NCBI GenBank assembly: GCA_902651635.1
Contig: CACRSC010000041.1
Location: 147,999 to 211,998, forward strand
Direction: 5' to 3'
Origin: Mastigamoeba balamuthi
Taxonomy: Eukaryota; Evosea; Mastigamoebida; Mastigamoebidae
DNA: 64,000 bases
Below are positions 1 through 9,537 of this stretch, one piece after another. The stretch's first letter is position 1. Each line of letters begins with the position of its first letter. The position numbers and the translations under genes are program-made. The notes below the pieces were generated by a model. It did no database searches, was not told the origin of the DNA, and saw nothing but the letters and a program-made list of their open reading frames with translations.

Positions 1-1
1 G

Positions 2-923
2 CTGCCCGGCAGGTTCAGCGCCAAGCTCGAGGTGCTCGTAGCCGACAACGGCGACCCGGGGGCGCAGCAGCCCCGCGCCAGGAGCTCGAGCTGGTCCACG
101 CCGCGGCAGAGGGCCACGATGCCCTCGCCGGCCTCGGTCTGCTCGGACATCCCGCCGCCCGTGGCCGTGTCTTCTGCCAAGGAGCTGCGGGTGAGCCCCC
201 TCCTCGGGGAGCAGCAGTCGCAGAGACGCGTTTCTGACAGCGCTTCTGTGCCGCAGCCGCAGAGAAAGACGTCGGACTCGGGGCTGAGGGCCACGATCAA
301 CAGGCTGAGGCCGAGGATACTGGGCGCGCACGACAGAGACGAGTTCAACGTGAGGATGGAGGTACAGGGCACCGCAGCCGCACCCGGCCGTCCGCTCACT
401 CGGGGGGGCGCTCGCACAGGATAAGAGACTCGGCAGGCCGCTGTCTCTGTCCTCCGCGGACTCGGCAAACTCCTCGGCGCCGCCGTCACCGATGCACCTG
501 CAGCTACCGCCAGGGGTACGACAGGACGCATGCGGTGGTCTCAACGCGCGCTTTCAGGTGCTGGACATAGGGGACCTGTCCGACACGGAGCGCTCCGTCT
601 CGGACGTCACAGTGAGCCCGAGGTACACAGCGGACGACCTCACGCTCGACGTGCCTGTCGCCAGGCGCACGGTGCCAGTGTCCGCCGCGCTCGCAGCGTC
701 CCCAGCTGACCCCGGCGAGTGGACGCTGGCCGGCCAGGAGGCGTCTGCGGCCCCGGCTCAGGCGCAGGCGCAGGCGGCCGACGGGGCTGCGGGCCCCCCG
801 GCCATCACGGTGGTATGCCCACCGCAGGCAGCGGACGGGAGCTCGCACAGGCCGCACAGGGTCCTTCGCAGGACAGACAAGAGACACAGGCGCTCCCTTT
901 CCGCTGAACTGCAGAGGAAGTAA
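2..923 (+). CDS. C-terminal part of a Ser/Pro-rich protein, function unknown (5' partial)
   Basis: The frame is open from base 2, so the gene starts outside the window. An intron at 350-419 (GTGAGG...CGCACAG, 70 nt) joins two exons in one frame, giving about 284 residues and a TAA at 921-923. Two further stretches have splice-like ends and lengths that are multiples of three (191-256 and 516-557), so they may be introns or coding. The protein is low complexity: rich in Ser, Pro, Ala and Gln, with Arg-Ser clusters suitable for phosphorylation, and ends Gln-Arg-Lys. I see no folded domain. It may be the disordered tail of a signalling protein whose catalytic part lies upstream. I do not recognise it. 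Confidence 0.55.
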
Positions 924-958
924 GCGAACCACGAAGAGTCAATTGTTTGTACTGGTCA

Positions 959-964
959 AATAAA
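959..964 (+). other. Polyadenylation signal AATAAA
   Basis: A canonical AATAAA lies 36 bases after the stop codon of the Ser/Pro-rich gene ending at 923, where a cleavage signal would be expected. The next reading frame on this strand begins within 10 bases, so genes are packed tightly. Confidence 0.5.
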
Positions 965-973
965 AACGAGAGA

Positions 974-1525
974 ATGCAAAGCACACACGCGGAGCTGCTG
1001 CCCCTGTGCACGTCGCCGACCACCGCGCTGCCCTACGGGCTCAAGTGGGCGCTGCTCAAGCCGGGCGAGGCCGTGCACTGCTGCGGCCGCTGGTCCTCTT
1101 CCTGCATGGGGAGGGCCACTACGGCAACGACCCGCGGGCCGGGCCTGGACGAATCGACGCCGCCCCGCATGGCGCTGGAGGGGTCTGAGCTGGTACCTTG
1201 CGTCCCAGTCAGCAGTGGTGTCGGTGACTGTCTGCTGCGGCAATATATCTGGCCTGCAGGCCGGCTGCGTGACTTGCCTGCAAGCCTGTCTGGGTCACGC
1301 ACGGGACCAACAATGCGTGGGTGAGCGTGTCGGCCTCTGACCGTGCCGTGGAGTTCCTCAGGGCCCAGGGCAACACGAGGGTGGTCTACATGAGGATCTC
1401 TCACTGTCCCTCCCCCCCGTGGCTCCCTCGGCCGCGTACCTCTGTTCAAGGGCCACGACTGCTGGACGGCCACGTTTTTGAGCTTCAAATACTGGCAGTG
1501 GCTCCGAAGCCAGTGTCTCGAGTAA
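974..1525 (+). pseudogene. Remnant of a phospholipase/carboxylesterase-type alpha/beta hydrolase
   Basis: Pieces in several frames match successive blocks of a small alpha/beta hydrolase. The N-terminal strand reads YGLKWALLKPGEA (from about 1034), followed in another frame by LVLFLHGEGHYGND (about 1090-1131), the oxyanion-hole HG block. Near 1290 comes VWVTHGTNNAW, the acid-residue block, with Asn where the catalytic Asp is usual. At about 1460-1525 GHDCW...YWQWL carries the catalytic His and ends in TAA. Only about 160 nt separate the HG block from the acid block where about 100 residues are expected, and no GxSxG nucleophile elbow is visible. No single GT-AG set joins the blocks. I read it as a decayed, internally deleted host gene; intact but badly sequenced DNA is the alternative. 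Confidence 0.5.
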
Positions 1526-1605
1526 CCAACGTGCGCGCACAGCGAGCCACGAGTGATCAACATGGATTCAAGCTGTTTCTAGGGATTGGGGGGAGCGAAT
1601 TCAGT

Positions 1606-4600
1606 TCAATTGCTCTTGGTGATAGCGACAACAGTGGAGTTGGCGCCAAGCTCGACGCTCCAGCCGCCCAGGAGCCTCGTTGCAGGGGCGCCGACTGTGA
1701 AAGCCTCGGAGTCGATCGTGGCCCCATCTCCCATGCGGATCAGTGCAGAAGTCAGCACGCCCTGCTGCCTCGGCGCGAGGGTCAGCTGCGCGACAGCTGG
1801 CAGCGACGCGGAGACAGGATAGCAGAGCATCTCGATCTCCCCGGCCTCCAGAGTGACCCACATGCGCAGATGAGAGACGAACACGCGCTGGTGGAACGCG
1901 TCCTTGGGCACGACACACTCGGAGCCGGCAGACGGCGCGGCAACAAACTCGCAGCCAAAGCAGAGGCGGCCCGTCGCGGTCAGAGGGGCAACGGAGTTGA
2001 CGACATAGGCCCCGGCGCTGTACACGTACCCGAAGAAGGCGCTCCCGTAGTCACCGTTGTACGGCTCCCACGTGTTGTACGCGGGGTCCGAGAAGAAGTG
2101 CATCGCAGCGAACCCGTCCTTGTCGATGTTCCCGAGGACTCCGTTGGCGGCTGCGTAGCCGGCGCGGATCAGCTGGAGCGACGTCGGGCTGTCAGGGTCC
2201 CTCCTGAAGCTGTCCAGCAGCACGATCGAGTTGAGGCTCGCGCCGTAGTGGTGGAAGCCGCGAGCGACTCCAGGGAGGAGCCCGTAGTAGACGTCGTCAA
2301 AGTACCGCCTGGCAGAGCCGCTCCAGCCCCAGTGCGCGACCAGAGGCGTGTAGGCACGGACAACGTCGAGCGTGACGAGGCGCTTCTCCTCGAGACCGCG
2401 GTAGGCCATCCACTGGTACACCTCCTCCTGGCCAGTCGAGTCCCATGGCATCTCGCTGCCGAACGGGTACGAACGCCCCGACCACGTGGCGATCCTGGGG
2501 TTCATCACACCCTCGATCGTGTTCGCGAGGTCTGTCCTGTTCTCGCGCTTGCAGTCGCGGAGAACTTCCAGGAACACACTTCCGTCCATCAGCCCCCACT
2601 CGATGAACCGGTTCCCGTGTGCTTTCATCCCAACGATGGTGAACACTGCCTTATTGAGGTACCAGTCCCACGAGTGCGCGAGCTGGGCAGCGAGCGGCTG
2701 ATAGAGACGAGCGATACGATACAGCGACCAGTAGACAGCGACTTGGTGCGGATAGTTGTACGTACGCCAAGTTGACATGCACTGATCGTAGCCCCAACCA
2801 GACGTAACGGTCTTATAGCAACCCGGGCACCGGGTCGTGTCGTAGTAAAACATAGACGCCTTGATAGAGCCATCCAGACCCTGCAGCCCACCGTACAGCC
2901 TCTGGGTGGCGTACTTGTCCAGCTGGAGCACCTGAGAAACAGTGGGTCGACGCAGCGACTTCATTGCCATCAGCAGGTTCGGGCCAGCGCCGGCCTCGTC
3001 GCTCAGGCCGGCGATGTACGAGCGGTACTCCTCGGTCACCATGGAGTTGGTGTTCTTAGACCACGGGAGGAACGCCCATGTGCGGTTGAAAGGGTCGGAT
3101 GTGTCGGTGTACCACTGCTTTGTCTCGTGGTGCGACGCCACCTTGTCCACAGCGTCCCTCTGCGAGGGCGTGGCGTAGTAGTTGACAGTGTGTCCAGCTC
3201 TCTTGCACGAGCCGGCGTAGTTGATGGAGACTCGCGAGAACCCCAGTGCCTTGGGAACGACGTTGTACACCGTGCGCAGTCCCACACCACTGGCGACCAT
3301 ATCAGAGCTTACCAGCTGGAGGTCGACAGCCCCAGCGGGCGACACAGTGACCGAGGAGACGGGCGAGTCGCTCATGAGCACGAGCTTGGAGGTCTGGTCC
3401 GCGGCGAGAATAGTTCCTGGCAGGGCCATGGCCACAGGAACGCCGTACTTCCTGACAGTCGGCTCCACCTCGGCGACGCTCGGAGCCAGCGCGAAGACAA
3501 ACCCGTACGTCACGCTCTTGCCCGGAGCCAGTGTGACCTGCGTAGGCTTGTTCCAGAGAGTTCCCGTGCTCTTCCAATCGCTGGCAGCCCATCCGGCGCT
3601 GTGCACGACCCACTCGTAGATGCCCTCGAACGTGACGCCCCTGGGGACAACGTAGTCCGCGAGAGGCCTCCACGCCTCGAACGTCGTGCCACGCTCCGGA
3701 AGGACGACGATCGCAGACCCGCGGCCGTTGAGGCGGACAATCTGGACCCACCCGGCCTCTGCGCCGACGTAAGGGTCCGTGATCGAGCACGTGGCGTGCG
3801 CGTCCTCCAGCGAGCGCCCGGTCCAGTCGTTGTTGCTCGGGATGGCGACACCGAAACCGGAGACCACCACGCTCGTCGTCCCGGGGTTCTTGAGCGTGAA
3901 GCGCAGCACGAGAGAGCCCTCGCAGTTCTTCATCCAGCGCCGGGTCACTTTGAGGGGGAACCCTTGGCCGAACGTGCTGCTGATATCGACCGCGCTCACG
4001 ACCCTCTTGCCCGGCGCGAGCACGGTGGCCGCCATCGGGGCTGTACGTGACGTCCAGAAGTTCCCCCCACCGGCTCCGATGCGCATCGTGACGTCGCCGT
4101 AGTGGTAGATGCGCCCAGACATGCAGCGCAGCTTGTTCACGCCGACCGAGAAGTCGAAGCTGTCGCCCTTGGGCGAGAGCCTCGTGAGCGTGCCGGTCGC
4201 GGGGCTGATGCCGATGGTCATGTTGCCGACGTCGTGCAGCACGCCCGCGTCGATTTCCACCGAGCCGGTATCCATCTGCGAGGGCGCGTAGGTCTTCGAC
4301 TCGTCCGCGAACAGCGCCGCGACCTCTGCGGCCGAGAACGCGCCCTCCCACACGGTCGCCTTGGAGATGGCGACGCTGCTGAGGGGGTTGTTGGGGTTGT
4401 TGAAGTCGGGGTTCCCGGCCTCATTGTTCTGGGCGCCCAGCAGGAACGAGGTGGTGCAGTCGGTGTCGAGCCCGACGTTGAGTTCGTTGTTGAACATGCC
4501 GTTGGCGTAGACCTTGGCGACAGCCCCGTCGTACGTGTAGACGAGGTGGCGCCACGTGAGGGGCTGCAGCGGGTTCTGACACCAGCCTATGTCGGCCCCG

Positions 4601-5150
4601 TAGTGCACGACGGCCCCGAAGGTCGGGTGGGATCCGAAGTTGAACGCGACCTCCTTGTAAGCTTGCCCGCGACGGCCCCACGACACCAGCGTGTTCTCCA
4701 CGCGCAGTTCAGTGTCCTTCGAGCTGAACTGGTACGCCCACACAGCTATCGTGCGTGCACCATTCCCGCACACCGAACTTGGCGGTTTCGGACCTGAATT
4801 TAAACGTGCAAAAAACCAACACCGTTTTGTCAGGTGCTATTGACCCCCCCCAACCGCGGCTCAAAAGGAACGCCTGAGAAGCGTGTGGGGCACGCACCCA
4901 CGTAGGCCGTGTTGCTCAGGACGTCGAAGGCCACGGCGGGGATGCTGCGGCCGGCAGCGCCCGGGTAGGAGACGAGCCTCGGGGTACCGACGGGCTTGAA
5001 GACGCTGGCCGAGGCCACGTCGGTCCAGTTGTCGGCCGCAGAGGCCAGGGTCGAGGCGTCCAGCGACCATATGGGCGTGCGCCCGCGCGCCACGGCGCAG
5101 GCCGCAGCCACGAGGGCGAGTGCACGAATGATAAGGGCCCCAGAGGACAT
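1606..5150 (-). CDS. Secreted LamG-like plus DUF5695 protein, copy A
   Basis: Two exons, complement(1606..4793, 4898..5150), encode about 1146 residues. The 104 nt intron is phase 1 and joins Tyr-Val-Gly to Pro-Lys-Pro-Pro exactly as in the paralogue at 42553-46077. The N-terminus is a signal peptide starting MSSGALIIRALALVAAACA; an ATG nine codons upstream is possible. A LamG/concanavalin-A-like lectin domain follows (roughly residues 85-230, with RTIAVWAYQF and WRHLVYTYDG). The rest resembles the large DUF5695 family of bacteria and fungi, with HWGWSGSARRYFDD and FHHYGASLNSIVLLDSFRRD near the C-terminal third. The family is glycoside-hydrolase-like in style but has no proven activity known to me. 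A secreted polysaccharide-binding or polysaccharide-degrading role is inference. Confidence 0.82.
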
Positions 5151-5671
5151 GTGCTGGGGAGAGTTGTGTGTGTGCAAAGCAAAGCACCGGAAGACTTGTC
5201 GGAAATACTGCAGATTTTCCTTGGGGAGGGGAAAAGAACGGCCGTTGTTGCATCACCAGGCGCAGATACCCGCAGGTTGAGGATATCCCGAGATGCAAAC
5301 GACAGATTTGTTCCTGTGGATTATTGTTTGCTTTCCCCCATTCGGCTGCCAATCCGGGGTGCACCACTTGTGCTCGTCACGCGGAAAACCAAATCGGCAA
5401 CATTGTTTTGCGTCGCACTTTGAATTAAATAGGCCACTTGCTGAGAAGATAGGTGCTGGAGGGTCGCCGATGCGCGCGCTCCCTTGGGTCAACCAAAGAG
5501 CCAGACCCACCGCCGCGTGCTTGTCAGTGTCCCGGAAATACGCTCGGGTGCATTGATCACAACCAGCCTGCACACTTATTCCGGTTACAGGAGCTAGCTC
5601 CACCAACCTTATTGTCCCGTTACCCGGCAAAGAACTCGCTTATCTTGACAGATAAATCTACATTCGGCGTT
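5151..5671. other. Intergenic stretch without a recognised gene
   Basis: About 520 bases between the start of the DUF5695 gene and the stop codon of the phosphodiesterase gene, both on the minus strand. It is less GC-rich than the genes and must hold the promoter of the DUF5695 gene and the terminator of its neighbour. A 125-codon minus-strand frame (5253-5630) has no homology I recognise and no clear start context, so I do not call it. Confidence 0.4.
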
Positions 5672-8541
5672 TCAATTGCAAGTGTTCAGCTGCCCGTGAT
5701 AGGAAGTTGTTGTTCCAGAAACACTCGCCAGACGCCCATCGCACTCGAGCCACATCCTGAGGTTGGTCTTGATGTTGAGGCGGATCTCCTGGACGGCAGG
5801 GCAGGGGCCCAGGGCCCTCTCCAGCGACTCGGCCAGGGGCTCCACGATGAACGACATGAACCCGTACTGGCACTTGGGCCAGTCCGTCTCCGACCGGCTC
5901 ATGAACGGGCTCACCGGCAGCCCCTGCTGCGCCTCCCGGTCGCCCTGCGCGAAGAACTCCTCCTGCACCCGCATCGACCACAGCTGGCACACGTCCCACT
6001 CCCGGGCCGCGTTGCTGATGTCGGCGAACTTGAGGATCACCTGGAGCAGGAGGTGCCTGTTGGCCTTGAGCCCCCAGTCGGCGTCGCCGGACGACGCCAG
6101 CATGGCGTTGAACTGGCCCACGATCTCCACGTGCCTCGTCATGTCCGTCGATAGCACCAGCGACGCCACCTGCTTGATCAGGTCCACAAACTCGGCCTTC
6201 GAGAGCGTCTTCGCAACGAAGTTGCATTCGTGCTGTGTGAGCGTCGAAATTGCCGTGGCCGAGTGCATGTACTCCAGTGGCTATGGAATGTCAGTCCTAC
6301 GATTGTGTGTCATCGGACGGGCGCACCGAGATGAGGCTATAACGGATTGCGAGGGGGTCCAGCGACGCCACGAGGAAGTTGTTGTTGACCCCCTGGTGGC
6401 CCACGTCGTGCACGCAGGCTGCGATGATAGCACCCAGCAGCTCATGTTGCGTAAACTGCACATTGTCCTGCACTGAGCTCAGGAGCACTCCCACTGCCTG
6501 TACGACATCTGCGGCGTGGTCTGCGTTGTGGTAGGGGACCCTGTCATCGTAGCTCGAGCATATGCAATTGAGGAATCGCTTGAACTTCTTCGAGTTGACC
6601 AGGGGCAACAGTCCCATCTGTGTGACAAGCTCTGTGGCAACGCGGACAAGAGGTCTCTGAACCTCATTGCGCGGCATCTGCAGAACGCTAAAACTCCAAT
6701 TGTCGTAGCTCTGAATAGGCTCTGGGGATGTGCTGCACTCGTGCATCTCGATCACTGACATTGACGACACACTGGGTTCCACATCCAACATTATTCCAAG
6801 ATCCTTCGGCCCAGGGACTCTGAATGAGTCCGCCTTGGTGTCTGGGGTGAGCAGCGTGTCCTTGAGGAACGCCCCCACAGCTCGATCGTACTCTGATCAG
6901 GATATCAGTGCCAACTATGGCAGTACGCCAACGCACGTTGCTGCCCGAGTTGCTTGCGCAGGATGTCGTCGGCCTTGAACATCGAGTTGGACGACAGCAG
7001 GCCGACTATCTGCAGGAGGTCGCTCTTCTCCTCATCCTTGAGGCGCCGCTTGAGCTTGGCGACGTCCCTCAGCACTCCGATTGCGAACTCTGCCGGCGTG
7101 CCCATGATGCGCCCTGTGACCACCTTATCGAGCTGGCTCTCGAGCTGTACGACCTTCCCTCGCAGCTTTCTCGTGTAGACAAACATTGCAATCACTCCTG
7201 CCAGGAATCCGACTGTAATAGGAAGGGCAACACCCAGCGCAACCGCAAGAGCGTGTCCATTTCCTCCGTTCGTAGAGAGTGAGCCATCGCACAAAACTCC
7301 TGTTGACCCAACGAGACAGAACTGGAACGGCTTGTACTGGTACGACTGGCCATACACGTCTTCCCCTTGGGCTGCGAGGTCTCCCAGTGCCTCCAGTTGG
7401 ACACTGGTGTCCAGAATGGCGTCCAACTTCTCTGCAGAGCTCGCATTCTGCGAGTTGCTGCGGTAGATGCCGACAGAGATGTCCCAAGAGCGCTTGTTGG
7501 GGATACCGAGGGGCTGCCCCTTGAGCCACACCAGCCGGTTGACCTCGTTCATCATCCAGCGCTGGCCGTCGTCGTGAGAAGGCAGCAGCTCCACACATGC
7601 TTCCGGCTCGTCCCGGCATGTGATCCACCCCTTGTTCAGCGCCCTGAGAAATTGCTACGGTTCAAACCAGTCAGAGACAGAGCTCGTTATGCTGTACGTT
7701 GCACCCACCTTGGCAACGCCTCTGTTTTGCTGGAGCCAGGACCGCTTTACAACAACTGCGTCCTCGAGCATCGTGATGTTGAAGTTCTCGAGGTAGAACA
7801 GGTTGACATCGCTGGGCTTGTACAGCTGGCCAGTCTCCTCGTTGATGGTCGTGTACAGCGTCCCGAGCTCGTTGTACGACATCACTGCCACGCCCGCGTA
7901 GTCAGGAGGGCTCGTCAACAGTCCTGCAACACCGAAGCTCCATGGCTGAACGTAGCTATATTCAGACCTTGCCACACCGACGCTCCGCATCAGCGCATCG
8001 ATAGACGGGATCTACGGAACTCTTTAGTTTGAGTTCATTTTTAGCCGCAACTCACTTGGGTGTAACTGGCAGAGAGCACTTCTCCTCTGAGCCCTGCAGG
8101 ACTCGCGATGCCGCTGCTCTTGAGCGTGACGAGAACCGTGGCCGAGCCCTGGAATACCTGGTCCAGCAGCACGACATCGAGGCCGCCATCCAAAGCTGCG
8201 AATATTCCTGCCGTGTTGATGCACCTTTACGTGCCAGCCAGGCCAGTCAGCAGGTGCGGTCTGTGAAGTCAGCGGTCGAACGCTATTTGGGCCTGATCGG
8301 ACGACAGCTCGTGGACGGGGTCGAAGCCCTCGCCTCCTCCCACGACCGTCACGTCGAGGCACTCGTCGGCGAAGTAACCCAGCGCGGAGGCGGCGACGAA
8401 GCCCGCGAACTCTGCCTGCACCATCCAGTCGAGCTGCACCCTGATGCGCGCCTTCTCTTGGCCAGGCGCGCAGCCGCAGGACGCGGGACGAGCGGCGCAG
8501 AGCAGGAGGAGAAGCAGCCCGGCGTAAGGACCTCTCTGCAT
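5672..8541 (-). CDS. Receptor cyclic nucleotide phosphodiesterase with NMT1/THI5-like ectodomain, copy A
   Basis: Six exons, complement(5672..6280, 6327..6892, 6937..7654, 7709..8011, 8056..8224, 8282..8541), give 874 residues; introns are 44-57 nt. A signal peptide (MQRGPYAGLLLLLLCAA) precedes a solute-binding domain of the NMT1/THI5/SsuA type, with VQLDWMVQAEFAGF, ALGYF, LDVTVVGGGEG and SYNELGTLY. One membrane helix (VALPITVGFLAGVIAMFVYT) leads into a charged coiled coil and then a class I phosphodiesterase domain: YHNADHAADV, HDVGHQGVNN, ADISN, and the invariant-Gln block QYGFMSFIVEPL. The metal ligands look complete, so the enzyme should hydrolyse cAMP or cGMP in the cytosol under control of an extracellular ligand. 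The ligand is unknown; thiamine precursors or other small nutrients are guesses from the domain family. Start chosen for the signal peptide and TATA spacing. Confidence 0.88.
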
Positions 8542-8590
8542 GCTCTGGACTCGTGTGGAAGTGGGGGCCTGGAAGACAAAACAGGTGTGC

Positions 8591-8600
8591 CCTTTTATGC
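8591..8600 (-). promoter_or_regulatory. TATA-like box of receptor phosphodiesterase A
   Basis: The minus strand reads GCATAAAAGG about 55 bases upstream of the chosen ATG at 8541. The tandem paralogue has TATTTAAAG at almost the same distance (12445-12453 to 12400). Shared spacing supports both boxes and both start choices, and implies 5' leaders of only about 20-25 bases. Confidence 0.5.
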
Positions 8601-8907
8601 CCCAAGTGCCGATATCAATTCGAGACGTCCACTCCTCGAATTGGCCCGCATCAATAATTCCGCCCGATGAAGGTGCACGGGGGGGCAAGCTGCGCAAAAC
8701 ACGGTGCAGATAGGCGGTGTGATTCCCCCACGTTATCCAGCGTGCTGTTGGTCACTTTCGTCAGCGTTCTCGTTGGATAATCGAAACGGTGCGTTGCGAC
8801 ACAGAGCGCGTGTGGCGGGGGGAGACAGTCAGCGCAAAAGCGCTCACCCCAGGCCCTTGTATATGTGTTTTGGGCTCTCAGGCAAACAGGTGAGTGCCGT
8901 AATTCGC

Positions 8908-9482
8908 TCACTCTTCGGCCCAACCACGGATCGACACCTGCAACCAATGCAACACAATTCATCATAAGACCCACAGCGGCCTCTCAGGAGAAGGGGGGAG
9001 GGGGAATGAGGAGGGTGCCAACTGACCTGCACAGACACGATGGCGGACGACGTGGTGTCCCACACTGCTCTCAGGACCAGCCTCCTGAAGACGATTGGGC
9101 TGTGCGAGGGCAGCGCGAGGCCCTGGCCGGTCTCGTGGCCCAGCACCAGCCGCCCGTCCCGCAGCTGCCGCTCGGCACGCAGCGCAGGCAGCCTGCGCTC
9201 CCAGCCGGCTGCGAGGTACCCGCTCTGCTCCGCCATCTGGCGAGCTGCCCACCTCGATATCGACACCAGCTCCTGCTCGGTGACCCTGCAGGACCCCAGT
9301 CAGTCGCTGGTGAGGCGCTGGCGGTGGGACGTGGGGGGCTGTTCGCTGTACTGCGCGGGGAGCTCATCGAGGAACGACGCCCACGCCTGGGCAAACGCAG
9401 CAGGCACCTGTGGAGGGGTCGCCCCAGGCTCCGAGTCGCCTGCCAAGGGCATCATCTCGGGCACAAACTCAACGGCCACCAT
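8908..9482 (-). CDS. Small conserved-frame protein of unknown function
   Basis: Three exons, complement(8908..8937, 9027..9285, 9331..9482), join in frame to a 146-residue protein beginning MVAVEFVPEMMPLAGDSEPG. The introns are 45 nt (GTCCCA...CTGCAG) and 89 nt (GTCAGT...TTGCAG). The middle is amphipathic and helical, with SRWAARQMAEQSGYLAAGW, then a beta-like FRRLVLRAVWD segment. No signal peptide, membrane helix or known domain is visible. The gene sits between the two tandem receptor phosphodiesterases on the same strand and has no second copy beside copy A, so it either predates one duplication or inserted afterwards. The third exon is only nine codons and is the least certain part. I do not recognise the protein. 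Confidence 0.5.
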
Positions 9483-9537
9483 CGCAGCAGGGGAACGAGA
9501 AACGAAGATTCACGAAATATCTATTCTATGCTGCTTG

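Noticed and set aside
1321-2775. 484-codon plus-strand frame over DUF5695 copy A
   Set aside because: Antisense shadow of a recognised gene. Its first part overlaps the hydrolase remnant, whose pieces lie in mixed frames.
5672-8541. Bacterial contamination as source of the solute-binding domain
   Set aside because: The domain is interrupted by short spliceosomal introns at positions shared with the paralogue, so it is native to the eukaryotic genome.
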